This document shows, piece after piece, positions 1 to 10,965 of a stretch of DNA of 64,000 nucleotides. Position 1 is the stretch's first letter. The number at the start of each line of letters is the position of its first letter. The notes under the pieces were generated by a model. That model saw only the letters and a program-made list of their open reading frames with translations. It searched no databases and had not been told where the DNA came from. Source of the DNA: Canna indica (Eukaryota; Streptophyta; Magnoliopsida; Zingiberales; Cannaceae); the NCBI GenBank assembly GCA_034359265.1, contig CP136891.1:11670501-11734500 (forward strand), written 5' to 3'. A program made the translations under genes and the position numbers.

Positions 1-2
1 CG

Positions 3-459
3 CACTTGCAGGTCCTCCCTGAGGAAGGGACGCAATATGGGCTGTCCCAGAGCAACCAAAAGGTTACATTACTCTTTCTGTAGATCGATTTTTATTTGTT
101 TTGAAAGGTTGTAGTAACTCGAGCGTCCTTTTGGGTGAAATGCAGAGGAGATACGGGCCTGGTAGCTTAAAAACCTACCGTAAGTTGAGATCCAAGTGAA
201 AGTTTTTTCACTGTTTGTGTGTTGATTTCATTGTGGTGGTGGTTATGGTATTTGGTGAAACTTTTTGGTGTTTGTAGAATGCCCCGGTGAGTGCACAAGG
301 AGGTGCTCGAGGACGCAGTACCACAAGCCGTGCATGTTCTTCTGCCAGAAGTGCTGCCGGAAGTGCCTGTGCGTCCCTCCAGGTTTCTACGGGAACAAGC
401 AGGTCTGCTCTTGCTACAACAACTGGAAGACCAAGAGAGGGGGGCCGAAGTGCCCTTAA
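3..459 (+). CDS. GASA/snakin (gibberellin-regulated) cysteine-rich peptide, 3' part
   Basis: Partial gene; the first exon(s), with the start codon and signal peptide, lie left of the window. Exons seen: up to 62 (frame from base 3), 146-179 and 278-459. Donors at 63 and 180 and acceptors before 146 and 278 are GT/AG and phases match; the second junction rebuilds a Gln codon before the first Cys. The mature domain begins near YGPGSLKTYQC and carries the 12 conserved cysteines, including the CxxxC and CC pattern, ending NNWKTKRGGPKCP then TAA at 457-459. GASA peptides are secreted and disulfide-rich, with roles in growth, gibberellin response and defence. The ECTRRC and CMFFCQKCC blocks place it nearest GASA6/GASA14-like members. 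The exon at 1-62 (EEGTQYG...) is variable in this family and is the least certain piece. Confidence 0.9.
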
Positions 460-1754
460 GGTGCTGTGTTCTCATGGTTCATGGCCTCTGGCATTGCATT
501 TTGAGCCTTTTATTAGCTTTGTAGTATCTCCGGGTAGTAGGTGGTTTCTGTGGCTGTGTTTGTGTATTAGTATGACACAGGTAATGGTGAAGCTGCTGTG
601 GTCATTCTGGGCTTTTTTGTGAGTGCTTTGACCATTTCTGATTTGGCTTGAGTGAGTTTGATGTTTTGGTAGAACTGATGTGGTTTAAAGATCTCTGTTT
701 GGGTGATCTTGGATATGCTTTAATTTAGTACATGGAGGATTTGGGTTTCAAAATATTAGCTTTCCACTAATTTGAATGATAACACAGAAGGTATAGCCAG
801 AAATGAGCACAATGATCAAAGAGACAAAGACACTTCAGATTTTGTGTTAATGAAGAACAATGGACATTGTTAAAGTCCTAATCTGCATTTTTTTAAAAAA
901 CCATTAAAGTTAACAAGCATTATGATAATAACATATTGGGGAGAAATAAAATGTGATGAGGAAGTATGATGGTGTCTGTCATGCTCAAAAAGCTCCTCAC
1001 ACTTTGTAGATGACATGATGACAGCTTGTAAAAATTTGCCCTTTGTTCAACCCTTGCAGTGCAAGTAACACTTGCTCAAGTGCAGGTCATCCTTTTATCC
1101 TTTATATCAAAAGGAGCATGAATTTATATCAAATTATTTGTTTAGTGCATAAATTAGAAATATTAGAAAATATAAAATTGATGTTATTTTTATGCATAAT
1201 AAATTCAATTAATTTTTTTTTCTAATATTATCTAATTTAATATTCTATCCTACACAGAAAACAACTTGAACAATTAACTCCCCCAAAAAATTATTTCAAG
1301 TTTTATATATATATATAAAATCATGTTTAGCATAATTAGTGGATAGAAACTATGAACTAATAACTTTATCTCTTGAGTAAAATTTTGTAAGAACCCTAAG
1401 AATCGTCAAGCTTTTAAAAATTGCTAGCAACTTTTCTTTTTTGTTTATAGGGTTACATTTTTTAGAAAATGTTTTTTTTTCGATAAACTATTTTTTTCAA
1501 AAAAGTTAATAAAGTTATTTTTGTAATCAAGTTACATTTTTTTATAAACAAGTTATATAGGTGAAATGTGAATCAAGCATACTACTCTATTTGATCTTGA
1601 TTGCACATGAATTGATTAAAGAAATATTTGAATTGAGAAAATTATCAAAAATATTGATATTTTTGACAAAATTGTCAAAATTATAATAATTATATGCAAG
1701 GTCCAAAAATATACTTGATTTTAAATTTGTTGCTGCATCAAATTTGGTCTTCTT
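460..1754. other. Intergenic, downstream of GASA gene
   Basis: 3' flank of the GASA gene, grading into AT-rich DNA (poly-A/T tracts and a short TA run near 1305). ORFs here are short and unlike any family I know. No gene seen. Confidence 0.5.
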
Positions 1755-2110
1755 GATGTTATGGCCTATAACTATTCATATATGAGTTATTTATAAGTTG
1801 TATTTATCTAATGATCAAATATTGAGTCTTAGTTTCTATCACATAGGTAGTTAGTAATTTTGTCCAAAATCCTTAATTTAGATCATATTCATGTTATAAT
1901 ATACAAATTCAAATTTAATTTACTTACTAACTATTACCTAATGATCAAAGAGTGAGACTTAGTTTCTATCATATGAACAACTAACACTTTTCTTTGAAGT
2001 TCCTAACTAAAATTATATTCATATAATAAAAACTAAAACTCATCGTTTGGTCGTTAGGTAAGCACAATTTATAAATAACTCAAATATGAATTGTAGGTCA
2101 TAATATGAAT
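1755..2110. repeat. AT-rich foldback (MITE-like) element
   Basis: The left arm, about 1755-1838 (with GAGTTATTTATAA), is nearly the reverse complement of about 2026-2110 (with TTATAAATAACTC). The arms are roughly 80 bp with scattered mismatches. Between them a phrase around TTAGTTTCTATCA is repeated at about 1828 and 1960. No clear target duplication was found, so class and exact ends are unresolved. Confidence 0.5.
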
Positions 2111-3680
2111 GTAATCGTAGTTAGGAATATTGAACCAAAGTTCATAATTCTAATCTAAACTCCTTAACTAGCTAATAGGAATTTGGTTGAGCAATAAATT
2201 TTAAATCAAGAACATTTCAAGACTATATATAGATGTTATGATATTGATATTTATTAAAAGTATTTATGTTTTTTGATAAAATTAATTATTAAAAGTTTTT
2301 TATTTTGGAAATTTACTCAATCTACTTTCCTTGCTGTTTATTTGTTACCTACCAAAATCATGTAACAATTAATGTAGAGCATTTAATAAGGTACATAAGA
2401 AAGTAAAAAAAAATAAAAACAAGTGACAGTGTTAATGGAACCCACTGCAAACACAATAAATATGTCAAACAGGTGGCATATTTTCATCCTCATCTTCTTA
2501 AGAAGTCCATCAGCTGAGTAATTGCTATCACTTGAAATAAGTTTAGTAGTGACTTCAATATTTAGAGTTCTTGCAAAATGTTAATTCTTTATCTGATTGA
2601 AATGCAAATGTGAGATTAGGTGAAAGGTGTTTCCTGGAATGAACTTTAATTTTCAACTACATCAAGTTGAATCCTTTCATTCAATTGCATTTGCTTAACA
2701 GATGATGACTTGAACAAATATGGCCATGGTATGTGCAGAGTGCAAAGTTTAATGCCCCCTATATTAAGTGCCCTCTATCTATTTATTGGGTACAGGGCTA
2801 AGTTTTTGGATAGAAAGAAGATATTGATCATTTTATGTGCCTTTTGAACTGTAGAGGGCCTCTACAATAATAAATTGCCCATGTGTTTTCACCTTTTTAT
2901 CCACTGAAAATTCTTAGGCTTCATCAATTTTCATCTGCTGAAGTGAAAAAATTAGAACAAGAAATCATCATATTATGGATTCCCAAATGCAGATCATGAT
3001 ACTAACAGTAACCCACTTAAATGCTGAAAAAGAACTCAAGCTCTCACATGCAAAGTTCATTGTCTGAGTTGCAATGATTCAAGCTGTCGTCTTAAATTTC
3101 TCCAGACAAGTTGCTTTTCTTTTCTCCTTTTTGGCTCAAGCATACTAAATTGGCTCATTAAATGTGAACCTTTTTGGAGTATTCAAACCCCTTTTACATA
3201 CTGTTGGTTAAGAGTAACAAGAGACATCAGCAATAGGCAGTTCTTCCAAGTCTAAGCGAAGCTGGCCATGATATCAAACAACTGCCCTCAGTTCTTCCAA
3301 GTCTCGGAGTCCATCATTTTAAACAGAAACAATAGTAACTTTGGAAATGCATGTGGTAAATATTTCCGAGTTTGCTGTCTTAGCATCATCGATCCAAGTG
3401 ACTCGGACATCCTCAAAAGCTTGCCTGTAGTACAGTGAGAGAAGCAAGTGGATTCAATCACACAACTCTTTCCTTCCTCAACAATTCCCCAGTGTTCTTG
3501 TTTGATCAACTTTGACACCAATTAATTGTTTTTTAATCACTATTCTAGATAAGCTAGCTTTCAGTTTAAGCATCATCAAGTGTTCCCTTGTTGACTTCCA
3601 AATTTAGATATTTCGTCTTGTGTGTGCACATCATGCCGACTGAGGATCTTGGAGATTCTTCTTCAATTCTAGTGAATTAT
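2111..3680. other. Intergenic, no gene recognised
   Basis: AT-rich DNA with only short, family-less ORFs on either strand (for example 3288-3521, minus). Nothing supported. Confidence 0.4.
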
Positions 3681-3960
3681 GAAACTATCTAAATTAATAA
3701 AGTCCATAGTAAAAAACACAAGATATCCGGAAATTTAACATGGTTCGGCAATTGAACCTACATTCATATCGGTGAAGGCGAAGATCTTCACTGTAACATC
3801 ACAACAACAAAAAGACAATATGAAGACAGTGCTCGGTGTATCACAACGACTCCATAACTCCAAAAGAATTAATTTGAGAAGATCTGGGCATCTATGGACC
3901 TTTCGTTAGATATACTCAGATATACTCAAAATCAGAATCAAATTGATATCAAATTCCAAG
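3681..3960. repeat. Probable retrotransposon-derived repeat fragment
   Basis: Contains the phrase ACATGGTTCGGCAATTGAAC followed by CCTACATTCATATCGG, a wording that recurs in dispersed plant repeats, often near Copia LTRs. Seen only as a fragment with no LTR ends or coding capacity; identification rests on resemblance. Confidence 0.3.
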
Positions 3961-4378
3961 TTAAATTAACTTGAAAACCAAATGGAGACACATTCCAAAA
4001 CCAGTGCATCTAAAATGTGTTCACTAATTACTCAAACTTAGATGCCAGTGCAAGATGAAGACACAGTTAAATGCTTGAGATTCCTGCAAAACTTTTGTTT
4101 TGATGCTTCAGGCTCATCATCTTGCTTAAGCATTCAACAATGGAAAACCATCACTTTTTATCAATTATTTTTCTTGAAGAGCAAAAAATCCATTACTGAT
4201 CACTACTTGAACAAATAAACTTACATATGAAATTACACAGAAAACACTGCTCACTATGTTACAATTGAGGTAGAAAAAAGCTTTTGAGACTTCTTCTCTG
4301 TACATAATTTTTAGTACTAAATACTGATCCATTGTTCTTTTTTTTTTTTTTTCAATCGTGACACGATCAATCAATTAA

Positions 4379-5698
4379 TCAATACACTCCATCTATGCAA
4401 TGATCGGCTGGTGTGGTTGATATTGTCGCGAGATCAACCTGCCCTGGAGCTTCATCAAGAAGCCAATTCTCCAGCATCGCCAATGGAGGATGTTGATTGT
4501 TCTCCAATCTCTGCTGCTTTCCAAAGAATGTGGCTTCTGATGACTCCTCCTCCCATGCAATGATGCTGCTTGAGTGATCCTCATATGGAATCAATGACTT
4601 GATGAGCTCATCATTGGGGACTAATTGACAACTCTCTTCATCAACCTTGGCTTGGCACTTGATGCCCTGATCCGGGGAAGGATTAGCCCTTTGGGAGGAC
4701 CTTGTCCATCCTTCAAGGAGCCTCGAGATGTTCTCTGTGCTTGAAGCATACGTCGAGGAGCTCATGTTGGATATAGGGAGAGGAGAGCTTTTGTTGTGAG
4801 TGTTGTAGAACTCATGGCACACGTTGCCGCTTGGATCAGATAAGGAATTACAGCTGTTGTCCATCGTCCCTTGACACTTTTTGATCTTCTTCTTCAGGTG
4901 CGTGTTCCAGTAGTTCTTGATATCGTTGTCGGTTCTTTGAGGAAGGTACGAAGCTATGGCTGCCCACCTGCAAATCCAGTAGTTAACAAAAAATGCATGT
5001 ATCATGCTATTTGAAGTAAAATGGAAGTGCAAGAATTTCAAAGCATCATGTATTCATGTTACAACAACAACAACAACAACAACTAAAAGCTGTGAAGTTT
5101 CAACTATTTGAGGTCAGCCGCGCGCATGAATCTTTTCCTGCAATTGAGCTTCTGTGTGAGGCCAAATGAGCAATCATATACACCAACTGCATGCATCTTA
5201 TCATGTGCTACTCAAACTAGATTGCAAACTCAAGAATCTTGTGGGTTATGAGAATTCCATCATGAATTGAGATGCTGTGAGAAAGAACACACTTGTTTCC
5301 TAGCATCGACTGAAGATGGATGATTAGTCCTTCTTCTTGCTGAGTGAAGTTTCCACGCTTAATTCCTGGTCGGAGGTAATTAGTCCATCTTAATCTGCAG
5401 CTCTTGCTGCATCGCATCAACCCTGAATTTAAGAACACAAAGAAGCATAAAGGACAAAAATCTCATCGAAAACAAACAAAAATTAAAGCAGCTACCAACT
5501 AACTTGAACAAGACTCGAGGGAAGAAAACAAAAGACTCAATCAAGAAAACTTGCACGTAAATCACCAGTGTTTGTGGGAACTGATCTCCAGTTTCCAGGG
5601 CCATGCTTTTGGATGTAGGACACCAAAATGATGTCTTCTTCTGGAGTCCAAGGACCCTTCTTTATGCCAACCTTATCACAACATAAGGACCTGCCCAT
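4379..5698 (-). CDS. MYB60: R2R3-MYB transcription factor, subgroup 1 (MYB60-like)
   Basis: Exons 5566-5698, 5293-5422 and 4379-4967 (133, 130 and 589 nt) give 283 residues. The first two lengths are the hallmark sizes of plant R2R3-MYB genes and all splice phases close. The protein starts [23 protein letters not shown]2 has the spaced tryptophans; R3 has Phe in place of the first Trp (RGNFTQQEE) and ends in [14 protein letters not shown]. The subgroup-1 motif [18 protein letters not shown] lies in the C-terminal half, and the protein ends near NWLLDE. Subgroup 1 (MYB60, 30, 94, 96, 31) acts in guard cells, cuticular wax and drought or pathogen responses. The length matches MYB60 (about 280) better than the longer paralogues, so the MYB60 name is by motif and length, not by phylogeny. 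Nuclear DNA-binding regulator. A SINE remnant sits in intron 2. Confidence 0.9.
5060..5165 (-). mobile_element. Au-like SINE 3' end in MYB intron 2
   Basis: Read on the minus strand, the segment ends in a (TTG)n tail (ACA repeats at 5060-5083 on the plus strand), preceded by GCGGCTGACCTCAAATA-like sequence. Plant Au SINEs end in GGGGTCGGCTACATG-related sequence with a TTG-repeat tail. Pol III box B was not recognised, so this is a 5'-truncated or diverged copy. Confidence 0.5.
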
Positions 5699-5699
5699 G

Positions 5700-5727
5700 G
5701 AGAGAGAGAGAGAGAGAGAGAGAAGAG
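5700..5727 (-). repeat. GA/CT microsatellite in MYB 5' leader
   Basis: About a dozen GA units directly upstream of the MYB start codon (CT-rich on the coding strand), as in many plant 5' leaders. Confidence 0.85.
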
Positions 5728-5784
5728 AGGATTCCCTTATCTTGTTTAATTGGCTAGCTTCAGTGTCTCAAGAACATATGAGAG

Positions 5785-5794
5785 TTTATATAGG
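5785..5794 (-). promoter_or_regulatory. TATA box of the MYB gene
   Basis: CCTATATAAA on the minus strand, about 90 nt upstream of the ATG at 5698, leaving room for a leader of about 55-60 nt that includes the CT repeat. Confidence 0.55.
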
Positions 5795-6234
5795 ATGACT
5801 TGTGAAGATTAATAGCTTCCATTTACCAATTCATCTACCTCTCTGACTCATTTACTCCTACTACTACTTTTTTCTTCTCAAAGCGAAGTCAGCTGGGTGT
5901 GCCCCTCCCTTTCAGTCTCTTCTCCTTGCTGTGTCACATGATTCAGCAAGGTCTGCCATAAAAGAGAAGTCATTCATCTTTTTTATCTTCTTCTATGGGC
6001 TCAGAGAACCTCCCAATTAATGCAGGAAATTATGAGCTTCACTTTCCATGATGCTGATCATCTACCTGTGATGTTGTGCGCGCAGTTGTTCAAGAACAAT
6101 CTTTGGTTAACCACTGTTGGGGGTTTACAAGAACTGCTCACTTGGTTCGAAAAACTGACCTAATCTAACCCCAAATCCCAGGCCTAAATTTAGAGCTTTG
6201 ATCAGACCTCGGTAGATTTGCTTCTCTCTCTCTC

Positions 6235-6557
6235 CACTGCAACACAACCGTGTGTTGAACACAAAATTAAAGATAAATTAAATCTTTATTTTTAAATTTA
6301 CACATTTAAAAATAAATAGATATAAAATTTATTTCTAATTAATTTTTAAAAATTTATAAGAAAAATAATAATAGAGTCACTTGATTAATTTAACTCTAAG
6401 CTATAGAAACACAGTCACTTAATTGATCTGACTCAAATTATTTTTAGAGATTAATTAGAAATAAATTTTATATTTATTAATTTTTAAATGAGAAGATTTA
6501 GAAATAAAAAAAATTGACTTTAATTATATGTCTCTATAGGTCGATTGTGTTGTAGTG
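6235..6557. mobile_element. CACTA-like non-autonomous foldback element
   Basis: Ends CACTGCAACACAACCG (left) and CGATTGTGTTGTAGTG (right) are inverted repeats with few mismatches. Inside, a second inverted pair around TTTATTTCTAATTAATTTTT (about 6325) returns as its complement near 6455. The right terminus read inward is CACTACAACACAA, resembling CACTA-superfamily ends. No 3-bp target duplication is obvious, so the class is tentative. 323 bp, no coding capacity. Confidence 0.55.
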
Positions 6558-6569
6558 ATAGATATGAAA

Positions 6570-6690
6570 TTAGAAATAAAATATTTCGGCACTCAAGAAC
6601 CCAAGTAAAATATTTCGGCATTCAAATTAAAGAAATAAAATTTGACTTTAATTAGAAATAAAATATTTCGGCATTCAAGTAAAAAGAAAT
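6570..6690. repeat. Three short direct repeats around ATATTTCGGCA
   Basis: AAAATATTTCGGCAYTCAA occurs three times (about 6579, 6606, 6658). The phrase GATAGATATGAAATTRGAA also recurs before and after the cluster (about 6558 and 6699). Confidence 0.6.
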
Positions 6691-6699
6691 TTCAAGTGA

Positions 6700-7905
6700 T
6701 AGATATGAAATTGGAATCGAGAGTATACATGTCGTGCCCGTTTAAAGTATAGATTTAGGAATGTCTCGGACGATGATGCCTCCCCGAATCTTGTAAAAAT
6801 ATGCTCAGAATGGGTCGATGTCTATCCCGAAGATGTCAGACTTATTATTGCCGAATCCCTGATAAGCCGTCGGGTTGAGTAGTGTTTATTGGCTTAACTT
6901 AAGCTTCGTTCATGAGTGTGGACGCTTCTGAACTTAATTCGACTATACCTAAAGTACTAGTCCAGTCCATAAAGTACGCAAAACCGATCAATGCAATCAA
7001 GTCTGCTTAGTTCTTGACCAACATATTAAACCATTCTACCACATTTTTCTTCCCAAGATTTTGCTGCACTTCATCACTCATCTACATGTAAAATTAATGC
7101 ATGGCAATAATAAACGCTTATATTACTTACTGTACTTGACAAACAAGAACATATCCTGTCTTAAGTCTCAGCCGTTTAGGTTGCTGCGTGGGACCAGTGT
7201 TGGCTCTGTCCATTTAATTAGATCTCTCAAGGGCCACACAGTCACATATACTATAAAGTTCATCTTTGAGGGTTCCTTCAAGTTTATGGCATTTATTTCT
7301 TACCCTGCAAAGTATGAAATCTTTTGCCACTTTCTTGTGGATATGTGTGAAATTAGAAGTTTCATAATTCAACAAGGAATATTTATTTTGAGAAAAGGGC
7401 ATATATTCAGCAATGCCAAGGTTATTCATACAAGGTATATGCAATTTTGACATTATCTTTCTATTTAGATATTGTTGATGTTGCGTTAAAATCTTTCATG
7501 CTACTTCTCTCTCTCTATATAGCATATTCTATTTTGTTAACATTGTAAGAGAATTTTATTTTTTTTTCAGCTTTTCAAAGCCATGCTTTTATTAATTCTT
7601 GAATTAATGGTATCTCAATAAATTTAGTTAGAGTATAGACAAATTAAGAACCCAAGGTGTGGAGTGCATATATACATTCAACTCCTTGTTTACTACAAAT
7701 TCAAATTAGGATTCAACGATAGAACAGACAAAAATCTATTTTTTAATTAAAGAAACTTATATTTATTAGGAGAGTTGAGAAATACAAGTAGAACGGTTAA
7801 AAAAGGTGCGAGAGTAGTCTGGATTATAGGTATATATATATGAGATATGTACATCACTAGGCTAGGAGGGCCAAATACAATTGAGTAGTAATGCCCCTTC
7901 AATTG
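6700..7905. other. Intergenic, no gene recognised
   Basis: Contains a moderately GC-rich block (6720-6860) that reads like repeat DNA, and a 129-codon plus-strand ORF at 7061-7450 without any recognisable motif. Nothing supported as a gene. Confidence 0.4.
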
Positions 7906-8485
7906 CTAGTTCGTTAAACGATCGCCTCCTGCTGTTGAAGCATTTGTTGTTGCGCTAATGCCATATAACTTCCACTTCCATACCGTAATAAGAAAGTAGT
8001 TATGACGCTCGGCGATCCTCCGTCCTTGCGATGATGTTTCCCATGGCTGATAAGAGAGCTCTAAGTGGGTTAAACCTCTAGGTTCCAAGAGTTTATTCCA
8101 TGTGTTCTTGGTGTATTCATAACATTGAAAGAGATGTTGGTGAGTTTCATTGTGCCTGCCGCACAATACACATGAGGAGTCGACGTGCTGATTTCGTGCT
8201 AGCGGCTTGTCTTTGGTCCACAGCCTTTGTCTGACGGCAATTCATGATTGAGGAAGCCTCTGGGTAGTACCTGTTCTAGATGTAGTTGTGTGTTTTGTCA
8301 CGTACGACATACGCCACGAAGGTTGAATAGCTTGTAAAGTGAGCGGCGCACAAATGTCCATGAATTATCCATTTGCAAATTAGTTTATCTTCGCCCGATG
8401 TGTGAAGATACGGTGGCAAGTCATTGGCTAATATTACACTACCATATATATTTGTTATGGACCGGTTATCTCGCCAATAATCCAT
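7906..8485 (-). pseudogene. LINE (non-LTR retrotransposon) fragment: RT-associated zinc-binding region
   Basis: Minus-strand reading contains, in order, YWRDNRSI (8485 side) and CVLCGRHNETHQHLFQCYEY with EYTKNTWNKLL (about 8170-8070). This is the CxxC...HxxxxC zinc-binding module that follows the reverse transcriptase in plant LINE polyproteins. Stops between the blocks and absence of RT or endonuclease show a short decayed fragment. Confidence 0.75.
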
Positions 8486-10965
8486 ATTATTTTACTGGGA
8501 ATATACTTAGTCAACCCCTACTAGTAATGTATATTACTAGCTGAGTAGATTATTATGAGCCTCCAAATTCCAAGTAATCTTCTTCAGCCAAACGTTATAA
8601 TACGAGGTTTTATATATATCAGCAATATGTACTTTCATTGACAATCTAAATGTTGGTGGGTGTAATTTGCAGGTCCTCACGGAGATTCATTGAGAGTTTG
8701 TATGATGGCAATTATAGATTGTGAAAGGCCTCATCATTAAACGTTTAGGCAAATGCCTTCATCCAATCCGAGCTAATTAAATTGGCAACACCTATTATAT
8801 ACTTCCATCTCAATGGAAGGCCTCTCAAATGCTTGTATCAATCAAGTCTTCTCCTAGCATTGATTTTGATGGAATCGGTTGGTCGAATCTACATTTCAAA
8901 GCACTGTAGCGGAATAGGATCGTCTTTTCATTTTTCAATTTTCAAATTTATTGAAGAGTACTGTACTATTCATTTATCTTCACGTACAATAGTTGACATA
9001 CATGTAGACATTTGGTGGTCTTAATTATAAAGGACAATTTTAAATGTAATCCATGGCTAGAGATATTGGGATTTAATTGTTTATCATGTGATTCGAAAGG
9101 CACGGAGGAGATCTGGACAGGCAAGAGATGTGCAAATCTGCAATATAAATAAGCTTCGTCGGGTCATTTTCTTGGCTTCTTTTAATTCAAGTTTTTAGGC
9201 ATAGAGGGTCTTTGATGGCTTGGCTAGTTGGCCGTAGATCAAGTTAATTTTTAGGTTTTTAAAAATAGGGCTCATTGTTATTAAGTATTATTTAAATGAA
9301 GCCAACCCATTCACATTAATATGTATATATCAATCAAGATTGGAGGCTTATCTTTGTTGCTCTACGGGGTAATTAACTACAAAGTTAAGATTCAGTTATA
9401 GGAACTAAGGTAATTGAAGATGAAGATGGATCTAATATGACTTTATCATATACATCTTTGTTAGCTAAGTTAGTCGATACTTTCAACGTAATTCATCTAT
9501 TTTCTTCCATGAAAGAGACTGAGGTCGTCTCAGTATTTATTTCACGAGCATCATGATCAATCCTTGACCTTGTTGTCACAAGGACCAATAAATAATTTGA
9601 AGTAAGTAATTTGTTTTCGCTGCTGAAAATGCTATATATTGCTATCAAAATAGGATTTGTTGTTGGTTTTTTTTCAGTGGTGAGCTCAACTCATTAATTG
9701 TGGTGGTGGTAACAGATTATTAATGGAGTCTGAGTTTTATATATATTGACAGCAAGGATCGCTTTGAAACTAGTATAAATTATTTATCACATGATGACCA
9801 CGAGTTGATAAATGTATTTATTTTTCAGAAAAATGCAATCAAAACATAGGTTGGAAAAAGAATGTGACAATTAGGAATTGGAAGCGTGGTGCTACGAGAA
9901 CCAATCAGGTGTCGTCTGATTTGGTGCGCCGTAATAAATAGCATCTTCAAGTCGCTCCGGCCTCCAGGCTTCATTATCTCCCTCCCAAGCGTTGTGGCCT
10001 ATTTGTGGGTATGATACGGAAGATATGATTTCTAGTGTCGTTGAATTAATTGTAATTTTGGGTATTATAAATTGCTACAATAAATTGAGGAGACCACCCA
10101 ATTAATTCGGAAAGCTACAGATCACCACTACGTGTCTTAAATTTTGGGGTTGGCAACTCACTCAAGAATTCAACGCAGCTTGCCATTTCCTGGGGGAGAC
10201 ATTGTGCACATGTTGGTCAGATTAGGTCGGGCCGGGGTTTGGCTTAACAAGCGTTCTTCCGTCAAAAATTGCTTAATCCTTTTGTAACGTAATGGGTTTG
10301 TAGTCTATCTTGCTCTTGTTTAAATATCAAGGGCACACACTCAACTGAAGTGTTTTTTTTATAAAAAAGTTGGATATCAGCATAGCCTCAAATCTTTTTT
10401 AAGTGGACAGAAAACTGACCTGCAGTAGAATTATCGTTCATGTTAATATCAGGATCTGGGCAACTTAAATTGCAGTCATGCAGTCATCTTCGGTATAATG
10501 TCCTGGTGCATCCTATTCAGCAACACCACATTGTTCTTGAATCTTGACAATAGCTCATGATACCTAACAAGCAATACAAATACCACCATCGTGAATAAGT
10601 TCTGAAAAACAATGCATAAAGTAAAAGATTTTGATTGATTGAATGTTGAATGCAGCACCGTGCTCAATCTGTGAGAAATATACTTATCAACGATCTTCAC
10701 ATACTCAATGAAGAAACAAGGTTTTTACTGTCATTTAGAACATCACTTATCACTTGCATTTGTTTTGGATGATTACAAAGAAGTCACACTGTTAGTAATT
10801 TTTAAACGAACTTGCAAACAAATGGGATTCAAATATCATCTAATTCAATCTCCTGTCAGTTTTTATCCAAAGGAATAATCATATAACATGACATAGAGCT
10901 AAAAACTGCTATATATTTAAAAAAATATATTTTTACAAATGCTAAAAAAATGGAAAATGAAAAAC
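8486..10965. other. Long intergenic interval, no gene recognised
   Basis: About 2.5 kb between the LINE fragment and the 3' end of the apyrase gene. Minus-strand ORF 10476-10700 lies 266 nt beyond the apyrase stop; it has no known motif and could be 3' flanking DNA. A moderately GC-rich stretch at 9880-10010 shows no coding signal I trust. Confidence 0.4.

Noticed and set aside
7061..7450. 129-codon plus-strand ORF with a minus-strand partner
   Set aside because: No motif, and both strands are open; most likely chance.
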